Source: Gymnopilus junonius (lineage: Eukaryota; Basidiomycota; Agaricomycetes; Agaricales; Galerinaceae). Taken from it: a stretch of 64,000 nt of DNA. The first letter of the stretch is position 1. Each line of letters opens with the position of its first letter. Shown piece by piece: positions 37,675 through 50,051 of the stretch. A program made the position numbers and the translations under genes. The notes beneath the pieces were generated by a model. It made no database searches. It was not told the origin of the DNA and saw only the letters and a list, made by a program, of their open reading frames with translations. Where the stretch lies: NCBI GenBank assembly GCA_015501075.1, contig JADNYJ010000037.1, positions 1 to 64,000 on the forward strand, written 5' to 3'.

Positions 37675-38624
37675 ATGGCACGAGCTCATCGAGTAGCAGC
37701 AGTCGCGACGGTTGTCGTGGTTGCATATCTGCTTACTTTGTACAACTTCCTTTCTGTTCCCCTTGTCGACGCGCAAATTGCAGAACAAATACTGGCAGTG
37801 GTACGGTCAAATTTTGGCTCAATACATTTTGGGCCGTACTGACATAATTTCTCTCTTTTCTTGTTAACTTTTCCTTCGGAACCATCCAATAACGCATGTT
37901 GCTGCCGCCTTTAAATACACCCCTCGGCCTAAAATTTCTTGGTGGTATGCAGCTTCCGTGGTGGCTGCTCGTGTCGTTCGGCTCCTACTCTCTATGGTCG
38001 ATTGGAAAGGGCCTCTTCACACTAAGAGAGACCCCAGAGGCGTACCAAGAATTACTTAAGGTTGGTCTTCACTTTCCTCTCCTTACAAATTCATTTCCAT
38101 GAATACCTCGTTCAATGTATACCGTCTGTAATTTCCATTTTCACATACTCTTGCCATCCTATGGTTCTGTGTCTTTGGAGCCATTCCCATAGGTTCCTTG
38201 AATCTTCCTATCTGTGCCGGAACGCCTAATTCGGGTACAAGGTCCTGATATTATTGACGGTGGTAATACAGGATACTAAACCAATTCACTGCCCCAGCGA
38301 CTTTCTTTTTGCGCTTTGGACAGCTTGTGGCACCCGCCAATGGGGATATACGCTGACATGGACGATAAACTTGGATGATGGTTTGATGCCTTTTACTACT
38401 TTAACCCAAATTGTACAAAGTTGCACACGGTTCGCCCACTGAACTGTCAGCGGCGTTCAAGTCGAACTTTCTCCACTTTGATTTTTAATCCCATATTATC
38501 TTGCTTATTTTATTTCTCCGAGCCCCTCCATCAAACCGTTCAATTGCTGACGTAATTTTATTTTTATCAGGAGATAACAGAGGCAAAGAACGACCTGAGA
38601 ACGAAGGGCGTAACGGTCGATTAG
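37675..38624 (+). CDS. DPM3: Dolichol-phosphate mannosyltransferase subunit 3
   Basis: Three exons: 37675-37800, 37953-38060, 38571-38624. The sum is 288 nt (95 residues). Two hydrophobic segments (VAAVATVVVVAYLLTLYNFL and LPWWLLVSFGSYSLWSIGKG) are followed by TLRETPEAYQELLKEITEAK and the family end DLRTKGVTVD. DPM3 is the small ER membrane subunit that stabilises the catalytic DPM1 subunit, which makes dolichol-P-mannose for N-glycans, GPI anchors and O-mannosylation. The second intron is 510 bases and the first 152, far longer than the 50-60 typical here. Confidence 0.92.
38061..38570 (+). other. 510-base intron of DPM3
   Basis: GT..AG bounded. It contains GGATGATGGTTTGATG near 38374 and CACTGAACTG about 65 bases later, weakly resembling box C and box D of a guide snoRNA. 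The terminal stem is not convincing. Otherwise AT-rich without a coding frame of interest. Confidence 0.35.
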
Positions 38625-41622
38625 GATTTCTTTTTCTCTACGGATTATTGTGTCATGGACAGCGCGGCTCCGAGTCACTGCTTCAAAATAAACTCCTACC
38701 CTTATAATATAATGTAAGCGAGCTCACTATCTCTCGAGATACAAGATTCCAGACGCGCCTTGGCTCAGGGCCTTATTATTTTCCACGACACTCTCTCCCT
38801 CAGAATCTGCTTCTTCTTTTTACCCGATAAATACTCCGATCGCCCACGAACAAGAGATCTCGCAAGTTCGTTTATTTGTGACTTGAGGCAAGCCGAAGCA
38901 TTCCTAAACGACATCACTCCTGGTTGGGTGCCATGTTCTCGGTTTCTTTTATCCGTCCTCAATCTGGGGGTTTGGCGTGACGTCATTTCTTACGCAAGTA
39001 CTTCAGGTCGTTATTCCGATTCCTGATACTTGGTGCACTGAAGATCATGCAGTATTGCCTCAATGAGGACTAGTCCTTGCAAGTTACTTATTTTCACCGC
39101 CTCCACTTCTGTTGCTATCCTAGGAATAGCATCCAAGTGATTCAAATCGTTCAAAAGGATTAGTCGACCTGGCTTCAGTTCTCTGCCTGCGACGAACAGC
39201 CGGCTGTCGCGTCAGTAGCGGCATGGTACACTGAAGCGGCTTGCCCGTCTTTCGCGAACCGAAGACCGGCCTTCCTTGAGGCATCTCCCCGATATCCTCT
39301 GAGTCCTTTCTTTGTTTCTCATCTCCTTTTGATCTTGGAGATTGTCTGTATTACACGGCTGACCTGTTTGCCTGGCTCGCTTTTTGTATCTAGTCTTATG
39401 TCGAGGGTTTGCTACAGTCGTTATTAGCTCCGAAAAGTGTTCTTTTCGGAATCTGTTCGCGATGTAGCCACTGCCGTCGTTTGTGGCCTCGACCAGGGCG
39501 TGGTACATCGGCTGTATGAGAAGTCAGTCTATTTTGCCTCCGTCCTATTATCTCTACTTCTAGTCATCCCAACACTGAACACAGATCTAGGTCTAGATAC
39601 AGTCGACGTCAGTTTGAACAGATTTTGAAGGCTGGCTGCGGATAAGGGGGATTACTAATAAAATTGTAGGCCTCTGCCCGGTTTATAATCCTTTCAAGTT
39701 GCTTAATACAGAACTCTTGTGGTTGGCATCTGCTCATTGGACCCGTTGTCGTGGAATATTCCTCAAGAAGTGAAAGCACTGCGGAGCAGTCAAAGCATTC
39801 AAAGCCTTTGTCTCAGCTTGTCCTCTTTTTTTTCCTTAGCGACTTGAGTGATGATCCCCTATATTTGCAAAGTGGAGTGAATATTTTTGCGCCCTAGGTC
39901 GGCTAGTGCATCTCTGAGGTACTCACTCCAATGTATCGCGCGGCCAGAGGGATGGCCAACATTTTCCTTTAGTAGTAAAAGTCTACTGGTGACTGACCTT
40001 CCGCGAATATCTCGCCTATACATAGAACAGGCGAGGAAAACATATGACATATATGACATAGCGCAAAAAAATCCGGTTCTGCCGACGACTGCTTTGGGTT
40101 CTCGTTACCTTTTTGCTTTAATGTTGTTCCTTTCTTCATTTTGCTGTCAAACTCGCTGCTTATTGTCTCTGGCCGAGGACGAACCCTGCATAATCGGTCG
40201 GCTTGATGATTTGCAAGATTTATTCTGATATTAACAACAAATTTTTGAAATCGAAAGAAACGTTGGAAATCTGAAGTTCAATCTTGCGAATCTTGTTCGA
40301 ATCACATATGTCCTTGATTCCATCATCCTCTCTAACAGCTCTGTTAGTCGCATATTAGCTACAATTTTGTACTTTATCTGTGGCTTACCTATCTGTCATG
40401 TGGAAGAAAGGCGCCACATTTATCTCAACTTGAAGAGTCAACACGATCGCCAACTCGCTAGTAGCTTTGATTATTCAGAATTTATTCCCTCTCTGGCACA
40501 GGATAGCACTATTTTTCTTAATTTAACGACCTCCACTTTAGCTCTGCTTTCTTTCTAGCGTCCCTGTTTAGGATGAAGATTATGCAGACTAGGAGGCAGG
40601 AAAGTAGAGTAGTAAGGATGACACATGTCGCTGTAACCAACTTTTCCTTCTTCATTCAATGCATGAGTCTCATTCCTCGCTTTATGGTGTATCGTTAAGT
40701 TATATCTGAACACGATACTTACTTTTTCCCTTTTGAAATATTGGGCTTCTGAGGCGAATACTTACATTTGGGATAAGTATAATCATTATTCTACGCATTT
40801 ATAAAAGTAACTTGAAACCCATTGTCCATGCTCGGGACAATGCAGCTTGAATTACTTCACTTGCAATTGTGCCTTGCGCCACAGGCTTAACCTTGCTCTA
40901 GCCAATCACAACAATTGCTAATAAGGTTGTCATTGACTTGGAGTTCACGTATACACCAGGCGATAGGACCTGCCACAGGCCGGCGCTCTACATGCCAAAG
41001 ATCGCTCGGAAGTCCCTGCCATACAATGCGCCTCAACTAAATAAACTCTATCAATCGGGACAGTTCCAAGATTGATTTAAATATTGATCTGTGGAGTAGG
41101 TGTGTTCACTCTGGATTGGTCGAAGACAGAGAGACTGGAAGAAAGTTAGATACCTTTACGAGAATGACGCATGGGTCGTAAACAGTGGACTAGAAAATTT
41201 CGTTCTCGGATAGTCTGGTTCGTGAGCAAAAAATAACTTGAAACGTATGTATGTTTGTAAAATAAAAATTTCACCGACATGCCTCCTTACTGAGCGCTGT
41301 TCTCCCTGTCAGGCCTCAAAAACTTTTTGCGAAGAGAGCATATGGCACTTGAAGTTCAGTGTACGACAGGCGCAATGATGGTGAACTACATGAAGATTAG
41401 ATTAAGATACAACAACCAAAATATATGCATAGGGTAATGAATGATAGTCCGATATCATATTGTAATATCCATGAAGATTCTAAGAGTCCCTAAATACGCA
41501 GCATGAGGATAACGATGCAGAAAGACAGCAGGAGAAAATAAAACAATGAAAACATGTCCATAAATGCTAGGCAAAAAAGAAAAAGAAAAAATCCATTGGC
41601 TGTAACTGCCAGGAGGATCCCT
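38625..41622. other. Intergenic stretch, no recognised gene
   Basis: AT-rich, with only short frames on both strands (longest 113 codons at 39887-40228). No repeat, tRNA or mobile-element signature was seen. Confidence 0.45.
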
Positions 41623-43859
41623 TCAATCGGCCTTGAGAGGCGAAACCCGCGCAGGGCTTTTTGAACTCCTGTCCGTCGGACGGCCAGGAGCGGTAAGGTG
41701 GTGATGGTGAGCGCTATCCTTTCGTCCTCTATTAAGCTGCATTTGGCCAAACTCGTCTGCCAAATCATACGGAGAGGCTAAAGAGGGCATGGACGCGGAA
41801 GCTGACAAGGGCATCGTCGTTGCCATGGGCGTGGGTCGCGTCGCAACTGGTGCGAAGCCGGCAGTGGCATAATGCATGTTTGGGCTGGCGTTGCCGTTCA
41901 TGTTTAAGTTCCTCATGGGCATCATCACGGGCGGGAAGGGAACACCGGTCATAATAGGACCTCCTGCTACGACTCCTCCACCTGCTACACCCGGGAGCAA
42001 TCCGTGGAATCTACTGGGTGTGCTGATCGTCCTCGCTTTTCTGGCATTCGAAAGGGACGGCACAACAGTTCCTTTAGGTTCTAGAAGCTTCTGCAGGGCA
42101 AACAAGCACATGAACGCATCGTTTCCCGAGTTGTGGAGCGTACACTGTGGGAGGACGAGGGGCGGTGGCTGGGGCGATGCAGAAGAACGTCTCTTTTGGG
42201 TTGACGAAGATCTCTCACCGCTGCCTGAAGGAGAACCTGGCGTAGGCGGAAGTGTCAATGAAAACAAGAGGTTTTCAAATGAGAGAGCGGATCCTGCAGC
42301 ACGAGGCCTATCACCCTTTGGATCTTGCATAATTCCACGAAGGCCATTGGAGTAAAGAGCGCGTTCAAAAATCATCGTGTCAATGACGAGCATGTTTGGA
42401 GGAAGTTCTAAACCAAGATGACAATGAGTGTCAGAACTGTATTTCTGATGCATGCGTGACCCTGAACGAGTCACGAATAAAAGGAGCTCTTACTTATTTT
42501 CATCTCTTCCAATCGTGCCAGATCGCCTTGCATGTCGTGAGCCACGAGAACGAGGTCATTGGGCGCCGTTTCGGAATTAGGACTGGCTAGACTACTGCAA
42601 ACCGGTTCAGAAGGGTATCAGATCGCGCGAAAAGGAACGAAGGAGATGGAAGATAGCGTCGGCGGACCTGATTACAGCTTGAATCAATTGCGGTAGCTTG
42701 GCTTGGGCACGACCTGGCTTTCGCCGAACTGATCAGGAGGTCAGCTAGTTTTTCAATATGGAGAAGGCGTGCGATGAAGCGCGTACAGCATACTAAAAAA
42801 AGTATAGTTATGGGTTTTGACCTTCTATCAGTCGGGTGCAAATAGCCAAGACGAAGTCAAGCGTTACCTGCCATGGATAAGTCGGCCGATATCTGTTGAT
42901 GACCTTGTCAACGTAGTCAGCAACAATGTAGTGCCCTTTTCTGAATATAAATGATAAAATTTCCAGTCATCAGATTGGATAAATTTCAATGGGTGACAAC
43001 AACCCGACCTGTAGTTCGTGTCCGGTACTGGGGGCCAGTGTCCAAGCCTGCAAGCAAGTAAGATGAGATGAGGCCGTACAGCTGGGACAACATGAACATA
43101 CGCTTCTAGATGCCACACCTCACGGCCGCATATCCCCACTCTAATACAGTCCTCTCGTTCCTTTCGTTCCATTCAAAACCAATAGCCAAAAACGTCTTGT
43201 CCTCTTGTCCCAGACCTCCTTAATTGCCTTGGGATTGCCAGCCCTGACACGTGCTTTGAGTGCGGAAAGTACAGCGGCAGGGAGGGTCGAGTGCAATTTC
43301 TTGTATGTAGCATAGTCGGAGACATGGCGTAGATGGCGAGTGGCCGTTTCGAACGGAGTTACTTGAAGAATATTAGGCGCTTGTGGGAGAGTCTCTCCGA
43401 ATCTACCAGAGTGAGCGAAGGCGATGGTCAGTTCATCGTCGAGCCATGCGGACAAATGAGCAAAATACCTGGTTTTGATCATCTTTAAAAAAGCCCCTAT
43501 AGAGTTCAGACGCGTCACGATGTGAGCCCTGCCAGTATGTGCATCTGTAACGGTGATGACGGCCATGAAAAGGCTAAGAACTCTTCAAATGTTTCGAACA
43601 GATGGCCCCAGGATCGGTCATACCTACATCAAAAGAGCAGTCCCGTTAAATCAAAATTTTTATGAAGAGAAATGGCGCGAGTTGGACGCGATATAGACCA
43701 TGGAATGTTGTACATCTGAAAATACCCAATATAAGCAGAATAAACCTGTATTGCAAAGTGGTGTGGGTTTCGATGTTCTATTATTGCAGCAAAGTGGAGA
43801 CTTACAGAATGGAGATCGTATTCCCATCCTTTAGGATCAACAAGGGTAAAATCAGTCAT
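41623..43859 (-). pseudogene. Gfd2/YDR514C-like protein gene with several frame breaks (decayed, or indel errors)
   Basis: Eight exons can be traced: 43859-43806, 43715-43102, 43047-43009, 42940-42868, 42792-42787, 42728-42668, 42594-42494, 42407-41623. The fragments fit the fungal Gfd2/YDR514C-like family with a ribonuclease-H-like exonuclease fold. Landmarks: YNIPWS, YDRSWGHLFE, ATRHLRHVSDYATYKKLHST, FLAIGFEWNERNERTVLEWG, GHWPPVPDTNYRKGHYIVAD, LVLVAHDMQGDLARLEEMKI and LHNSGNDAFMCLFALQKL. Breaks: an in-frame TGA at about 43629 and single-base losses near 43568, 43195, 43115 and 42701. All other junctions are in phase, and the last 260 codons are open with a Met/Pro-rich tail. Missing bases in the assembly could explain the frame shifts, but the TGA is harder to explain. 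Confidence 0.75.
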
Positions 43860-43979
43860 GAGAGGTCGTAAAAGAGAGAGAAAACAAAGAAAAAAGACAG
43901 GCAGAACCCTCCTGGATGGAAGAGGAGAAACAAGGGCTATTACGGCCGCACCCTAGTCGGCCAGTCGAGGCACCGGGTT

Positions 43980-44091
43980 CAGTGCTTACGCGATGATCGG
44001 GGTGCTCGCCAGCCCACAGTTCTCCTTTATACCATCGTTTTAAAGCCTTCTCAAGTCGCTGGATGACTGCCAATCGAGGTCTACTAATCAA
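43980..44091 (-). other. Coding-like fragment upstream of the Gfd2-like gene
   Basis: After a possible acceptor (TTGATTGATTAG) the minus strand reads RPRLAVIQRLEKALKRWYKG and ELWAGEHPDHR, then a donor (GTAAGC). An upstream ATG at about 44143 (MASKNQSS) does not join it in phase by any clear donor. The fragment looks coding, but I recognise no family. Confidence 0.3.
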
Positions 44092-44877
44092 TCAAGCAAC
44101 ATTTATACTGATACTTGTGCTACTTTGGTTCTTGCTCGCCATTTTGAATGTCGAAGAGGCTCTGCCATGCATCGCACCGCTTGGCCCTTCTTTCACGCTA
44201 GATGCCCAGAAGTTTGAAGTTTGACGGGGAATAGACCATCTGCGATCTTGGACTTCTATTCTTCGGGTGTGGCGAGCGATTCTCTGCCTGGCTGAGGAGC
44301 AATTTGGTCATTTTCAACCTGATTTGGCGAGTCGATCCGAACATACAAAAAGTCAGGACGAAAAAATGGATCTCACCAATTCCTCTAGCATTCTCATGAA
44401 GCCATCATCTGTGGGCATGCTCCAGCAGCTTCAATGCTAGCTGATTAAAATGTCTTCCTAGCCTTAATTCACTTATAACTGACTTGACTTGCAACTGACT
44501 GCTACTTTTACTCCACCTCAGGCCAAAATGCCGCAGAAAGCCATCATTTCATCTGACTCTGATCATGCTAGTTTTTGCCCAAGAAGACGCCATTGTATCC
44601 TTGAATGGCTCCTGGGTTTCCTATGATTCTGAAGGCCGTGGCCAAGGGTTCATTATTATGCTGCCAAGGGAAGTTAAACAACGTCGAAGTCGAAGAGATT
44701 GCTTCAAGAACCATGACTCCATAGATTCATTGGATACAGGAGAGTAGCTCGCCGGTACCGAGCTATTCAAACGTTCTGCGATGCTTGAAACTACCAAGAA
44801 GGAAAGAGAAATAAATGTATTCCTGTTTTTACAAACCCGTCCATATCTAATAAGAAAAATGATACCTGCCTACCAAT

Positions 44878-46910
44878 CTACACCACCAAATACTCATCAG
44901 CAGTGATGAACGCATCTACAGAGTACTCTGGTGACCCTCTCCATTGATCTTTTCCACAGTCTCAACAGCGACGCCAGCCAAGCTGCCTTGACCAATGAAG
45001 GACACGTCAACAGGGAAGAAAGCACCAATATCGACGCCTCCGACGTTGAATATCAGAGAACCGGTCTTGCTTTCGTCAGAGGGGGAGACGACGGGGATGG
45101 CCCACGCGAGAGAGTGAGATGAGGGGTCGAGAGACCATTCGCCCGTGTGTGATGTTACAGTCGGGTAGGAGCCATCACTGCCGAGGAAAGGAACAAGTTT
45201 GACATGAGCACATTGAGCGCGCCATAATGTTCAAGAAACCACGTACGGAAGGGGTATAGAGATGACTACGTCATATAGAGTGACAGCGTCATTTTCCAGC
45301 TCGTACTCAATGCTGACTTCGCAAGTACCGTCATTCGAAGGTGTCGGCCAACAATTGACTAAACATGCCAAAAAGAAAAAAAGGCAGATCAGCAAAAACG
45401 GGTTCCGGATTATCAACGCCACCAAAGAAAAATTTGACAGCGGCAGAAAGCAAAAAAAGACCCACTCGACAGAGGGACGTTGCTCTCATCGGTTCCGGCA
45501 TATCTCCACTTGAGCACTGCAAGGCTCTGCCCCACTGGGAAAGCCCTTGAGCTATCCTTGAGAGCCACGATACGCGGCTGGCCGGGTGTGAATTTAGCGA
45601 CGTTGGGGTGTTGTTTAAATTGGAGCGCGGATCCCCAAATTCGCTCGACGGTGAGGCAAGGGTGATTTTGATGTGGGCGTTGTCGGGGTCGGTAACTTGG
45701 AGGTTCATGTCGCCTTTGAGCTCCATTGCTTGGACACCACCATCGCGGAGCAGTGAGAGGGAAATTTGCTCCTTGATGATGATGTGTACGCTGTGATGGG
45801 TGAAAACTGTTACAACGCGTGATGAGGATCAAGGGTTTGTGTTGACATACCTCTTAGTTTCAACCTCAGGAAGGCTTCCTCTTCCGCTCACTTTCTGGAC
45901 TACAGGAACCGAGACGGTAGGTGTAGCAGGTTGTGAAGCATCCGAAGCTACAGTGGCCGCCAGAACTTCTCCTCCAAGGGCATCCAGCAATTCCGCCTGT
46001 TTCGTCTTTTTCGAACCAAGCTTCATGCCACTGTGCTTGAACGCTGGGCACGAGCAGGGGTAGAAATGGAGGTAGATGTAAAGCGAGAAGCAGATGAGGC
46101 AGAGACATCTGGTGCCTCGAATCGAGGGACAGCAGAGTAGCCGGTAACACCACCTCCCATGTAGCTTCCTCCTGGAACTCCACTTGCTGTTCGTCGTTGC
46201 TGCTCCCGGCGTTGCATTTCCAGTTGCTTCGCACGGCGTTTCAGCTCTTCCTTCGCCTCTGCCTCTTTGTTCTATAGAACATCAGGATGTCAGTCATGAC
46301 AATCAATAAATACCCTCAGGAAAGAAAAAGCCTTACTCTGGCGATAATCTCCTGAATCTTCTCTTCGTGACTCTCCATCTCCAATACACTTCGGACCTGC
46401 ATCAGATTGACATTCTCCCGATAGCCAAGGGAAACTATCTCATCGAATGCACCCAGGAGCTCAAAAGCGTTTTTGAGTATCTCCCGTTCATCAGCACTGC
46501 GGCACAAGTCCGAGACGACACGGGCGAAAAGATGTAGGGTATCAATGTCCTGCAGGATGTTGGAGGCCTTATTGGTTATCAACAGGATGTATAGGTCTTC
46601 TAGAGGCTGGTAGACATATCGAACTTCGGGTGTTTCCACTGAGGTGTGTTGAGTGTTTGCGGGAATGAGTTTAGGAAATGAAGCGAGGAGAGATTCAATC
46701 CTCGTCCGTGTCATATCACGGAATTGACGAGAGATGACGGCTAAATAAAGTAAACACATTTCTTCAGACTCGTTTCACTTTAGAAATGTAGAAATCATGT
46801 CCTGACGTTTGCCGCCTTTGGTGCATATTGAGGCTGCTAATACAACCTGTAAATTTCAATAAGAATCAGCGCTCTCCTTCGAAAATATATGGCCACTGAA
46901 AACATACCAT
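44878..46910 (-). CDS. RET2: Coatomer subunit delta (delta-COP), three single-base frame breaks
   Basis: Seven exons: 46910-46908, 46846-46807, 46740-46337, 46271-45851, 45790-45466, 45358-45247, 45177-44878. Delta-COP belongs to the COPI coat for Golgi-to-ER traffic. The N-terminal longin-type part has VVLAASICTKGGK, ISRQFRDMTRTRIESLL, VRYVYQPLEDLYILLITNK and ILQDIDTLHLFARVV. Linker: GMKLGSKKTKQAELLDALGG. The C-terminal mu-homology part has VHIIIKEQISL, LQFKQHPNVAKFTPGQPR, ALKDSSRAFPVGQSLAVLKW, NCWPTPSNDGTCEVSIEYEL and ADEYLVV. Exon 1 is the ATG alone. The frame slips near 46046-46048 (GGG run), 45630-45665 and 44928-44933. Exactly three added bases close it at 535 residues. Since delta-COP is essential in yeast, sequencing deletions are more likely than gene loss. 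Confidence 0.9.
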
Positions 46911-49900
46911 GTGTCCTGTCTGTAGCGCAGTCAGATAGCTTATTTCAAGGCCGTCCTGGGCGTCCTAAGGTGGAGGATGAATGTAAACGCTGTTGTCCAG
47001 CGGTACGTGTCAAGGAATTTGCATCAGGGCAGGTCTCCACGTGACCTCGTAAATGCAAGGTCGCGTCTCGACGCGACGACCTTTGGCTCCCTTGACAATG
47101 ACTAGAATATCACAAATGAAAGGAAGTACGGAGAACAGCTCCTTGAGCATTTCTACTTAGATTTTATTATGGTGTGCAAGTTTTCTAGTCTCGAATTTAG
47201 TATAAATACATACATGTACTTATTGTATCTACTGACTGCAATCGAATGACGAATGTGGTCGAACCCCTGTCGACCATACGACCTCACAATAGCCCCGACG
47301 ACAAGTAGCCGGAGATGACAGAACTTGTACCCCTTCCTTTTTTTAATGCGTCATATTCAGAATGACTAGGTGATATGAGGCTTTTTACCCAGTTTTTACG
47401 GCAAGGCTTTTACTAACCTGTAAGAATGGGTAATTTCGTCCAGTGGGCTTCATGCATAGCCATCCTGAATTACCACTTCCATAGATGCACCAATAAGGTA
47501 AAGGATTGTAAAGCTATTCGTCTGTTTATAAATATATCGAGCTAAAGATCTCTCGTTCATGCATCTTTATCAATTCTAAAAACTCGAAACTCGTCCAGTT
47601 GAATAAAGGGGATACATGATGACTGCGGTACTGTGTACTAAGACCGCAGCAGATTTAAATGATGTATTTCCATGCGTCATTGTACTCTGAACTAATGTAT
47701 ATAATCCTGCCTTGACAGAGATTATGGTGAACCTTCCTGCGTGCAGGGTCATAGGACTGGACTGTACCGCCCGTCGTCTTCAAAGTCGCTCTAAGTGAGC
47801 CAGGCGTCAAATATTTGAATTGAGCTGTGGAACCCGTCCTAAAACTGAACTAAAGATCAAGGAAAGTTCCAAGACTTCTGTTTAATTTAGAAGTAAATAG
47901 CGATGGTGAGAGCGGCTACTCCATAAACAGATCTGCAAACTTTACTGGGAGGCCTGGCATGAGAAGTTCCTTGGATATTCCAAATGTATACATATCGCAG
48001 GGTCTTTGTAACCACATCAAAAAAAATCGTTCCATCTTGACCATGGCATTATCTGGGGTATGCGCCTAGTCATCAAGGGTCCCGCTGTTCAGTTGACAAT
48101 GTTCCGTTTGGAGAAATGGTAAGGAAATGCCATGAGCAAGAAGCCTTGAGAAGACGGGTTAAATCACTTTCCCATGTCGACGAAAAAAAAAAGGACAAGC
48201 TGACTACTAGAGCCACGGCATGACATATCTTGCCCAACTCAACGAGATTATGGGGCAAAGAAGACCGTACAATCCCGATGATTCACGGGCCATAAGTAAG
48301 TCTATGCCCTTGTCGAGGCTCGAAAACAGTCTAACAACAGCTGAGTTTGCACCTGGGCAAGTGGACAAGTAGTGTTCACATAATCGCGGATGAATTGATA
48401 TCCAATTTGTAAAAGCAAACATCTTGTTGATGACAGACACATACCCAATCAACAGCTGGGTGAGAATTTATCGCTTTCACAACCAATGGCCTTATCGACA
48501 TATCGCGACCGGCAATTTGCAGAGCAGAAAAGAACCATCGAGGAAAGGCAAGGAAGGTACGCCGCTAACGTCATACTAATTGTATGAGGTAGGATGACTT
48601 TGCAGGAAGGAAGCACTTTTGTTTCGTCCTAGGTACACTTTGGCAGATCTGACACACGAATGTTCACGAGTTCATGCTTGCAAGTTCTTCTTTATTCAAA
48701 AACTTTGGAGAGTCTCTTGAACGATGACCGCCAGTAGGATGCGAGCGACGCTCGTTAATTAAACCCCGGATTGTAACCTGAGCGCGGCGAATGCTCTGGA
48801 CAAGTAATAGTCCGTTACGAGACTGTGGAGACTCAACTTGATTCAAAGAACTGTTCAAGGTCAGAAGAGAGGGGTGCCATCGCCCAAAGGGTCAAGCAAC
48901 GATAGATGCAATGCAATCATACATAAGGACGAAGGGTATTATCCCGCTAAAAGACCGCCATCATGGCAGCCAGGCGCCAAGTAAGCAATATATTTGGAAT
49001 TTTTAATTTTGGAACTGGAGAATTATTGGTTGATAGAGACGAACTTCCTTAGGCCAAAGGAAATGCGCGAGCAGAGAGCGGGTATAGGTATCACCAATCA
49101 CTAGAATCTGCCTCCTGAATGGGTAGCTGATGAGAATGCTAGCGGGCGAAACCCTGACGTGCGGGACTTTGGTCCAGGACGGGAACCTGATGACGGTACT
49201 GCTTGATAGATCGGGTACCCCACACGTCTCATGGGGCAGGTTTAGCCCTGATATAAACTACCCTTTAGAGTCAAAACCTCGGCCAGAAGCCACATATCAT
49301 GACTCTGCATGGGAGGAAAAGGAAAACAGTGACCCAGGGCAGCGCATTGTCAAGAAATTTATATTCGGAATGGGCCAGGGCGAGGGCGAAAACAGTATGT
49401 GTTGGCAAGTGAGCCGGCTCAGATAACAAACTCAGATTGGGAGGCCCAAATTCCCAATGTCGAAGCCAGGGGCTGGTGGGGCATAATTGTGTCGACTCGT
49501 GCTTTCTTTGGAGAGAGCTCCTGCTGATTTTAGGAACCAATAGCCAGGACATGATAATAGTTACTGGTAGAGAAAACTTCTTTCAATTTGTGTTGATTGC
49601 TTATGCAGATTTTTTTTCTCCAGGATGAACGTAAGGTGATCCAGCAAAGTCTTTCAGAGGTAACCATGTCCCGTAAGGAAAGGTAAGTGGACGAAGAATC
49701 TACTTGCTTTGAGGGATGATTTTCCGAAGTTCTCCGAAACCTACAACAGCAAATAAACGGCTTTCCAAATAGGACTTGCCAGCTCCATATCAACTCCAGG
49801 TAAGCTTTGGGGAATGCTGCTGGACTTCAAATCAGCCGTTCAAGCCGAGGCGGCACCATGTAGCTCTTGCCTAAATTTCGGTAATAATTTGGAACGTTGT

Positions 49901-50051
49901 CCAGCGACCGTCTAATGTTATTCGTCGGTTGTTGCCCAGTACACCATTGCCGCCTAGATGGTCTTTGCCCCCCCTTCCGGTTCCATAGCATATTGACCTA
50001 GGAGGGGTATAAATTCAATATTTTGCCTCCATGCGTATAAAAATGCCCAAG
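46911..50051. other. Intergenic stretch, no recognised gene
   Basis: Presumed promoter of the delta-COP gene at its left end. Short frames only, on both strands; no repeat or RNA gene was recognised. Confidence 0.45.

Noticed and set aside
41876..42355. Plus-strand 159-codon frame
   Set aside because: Antisense to the Pro/Ser/Met-rich last exon of the Gfd2-like gene.
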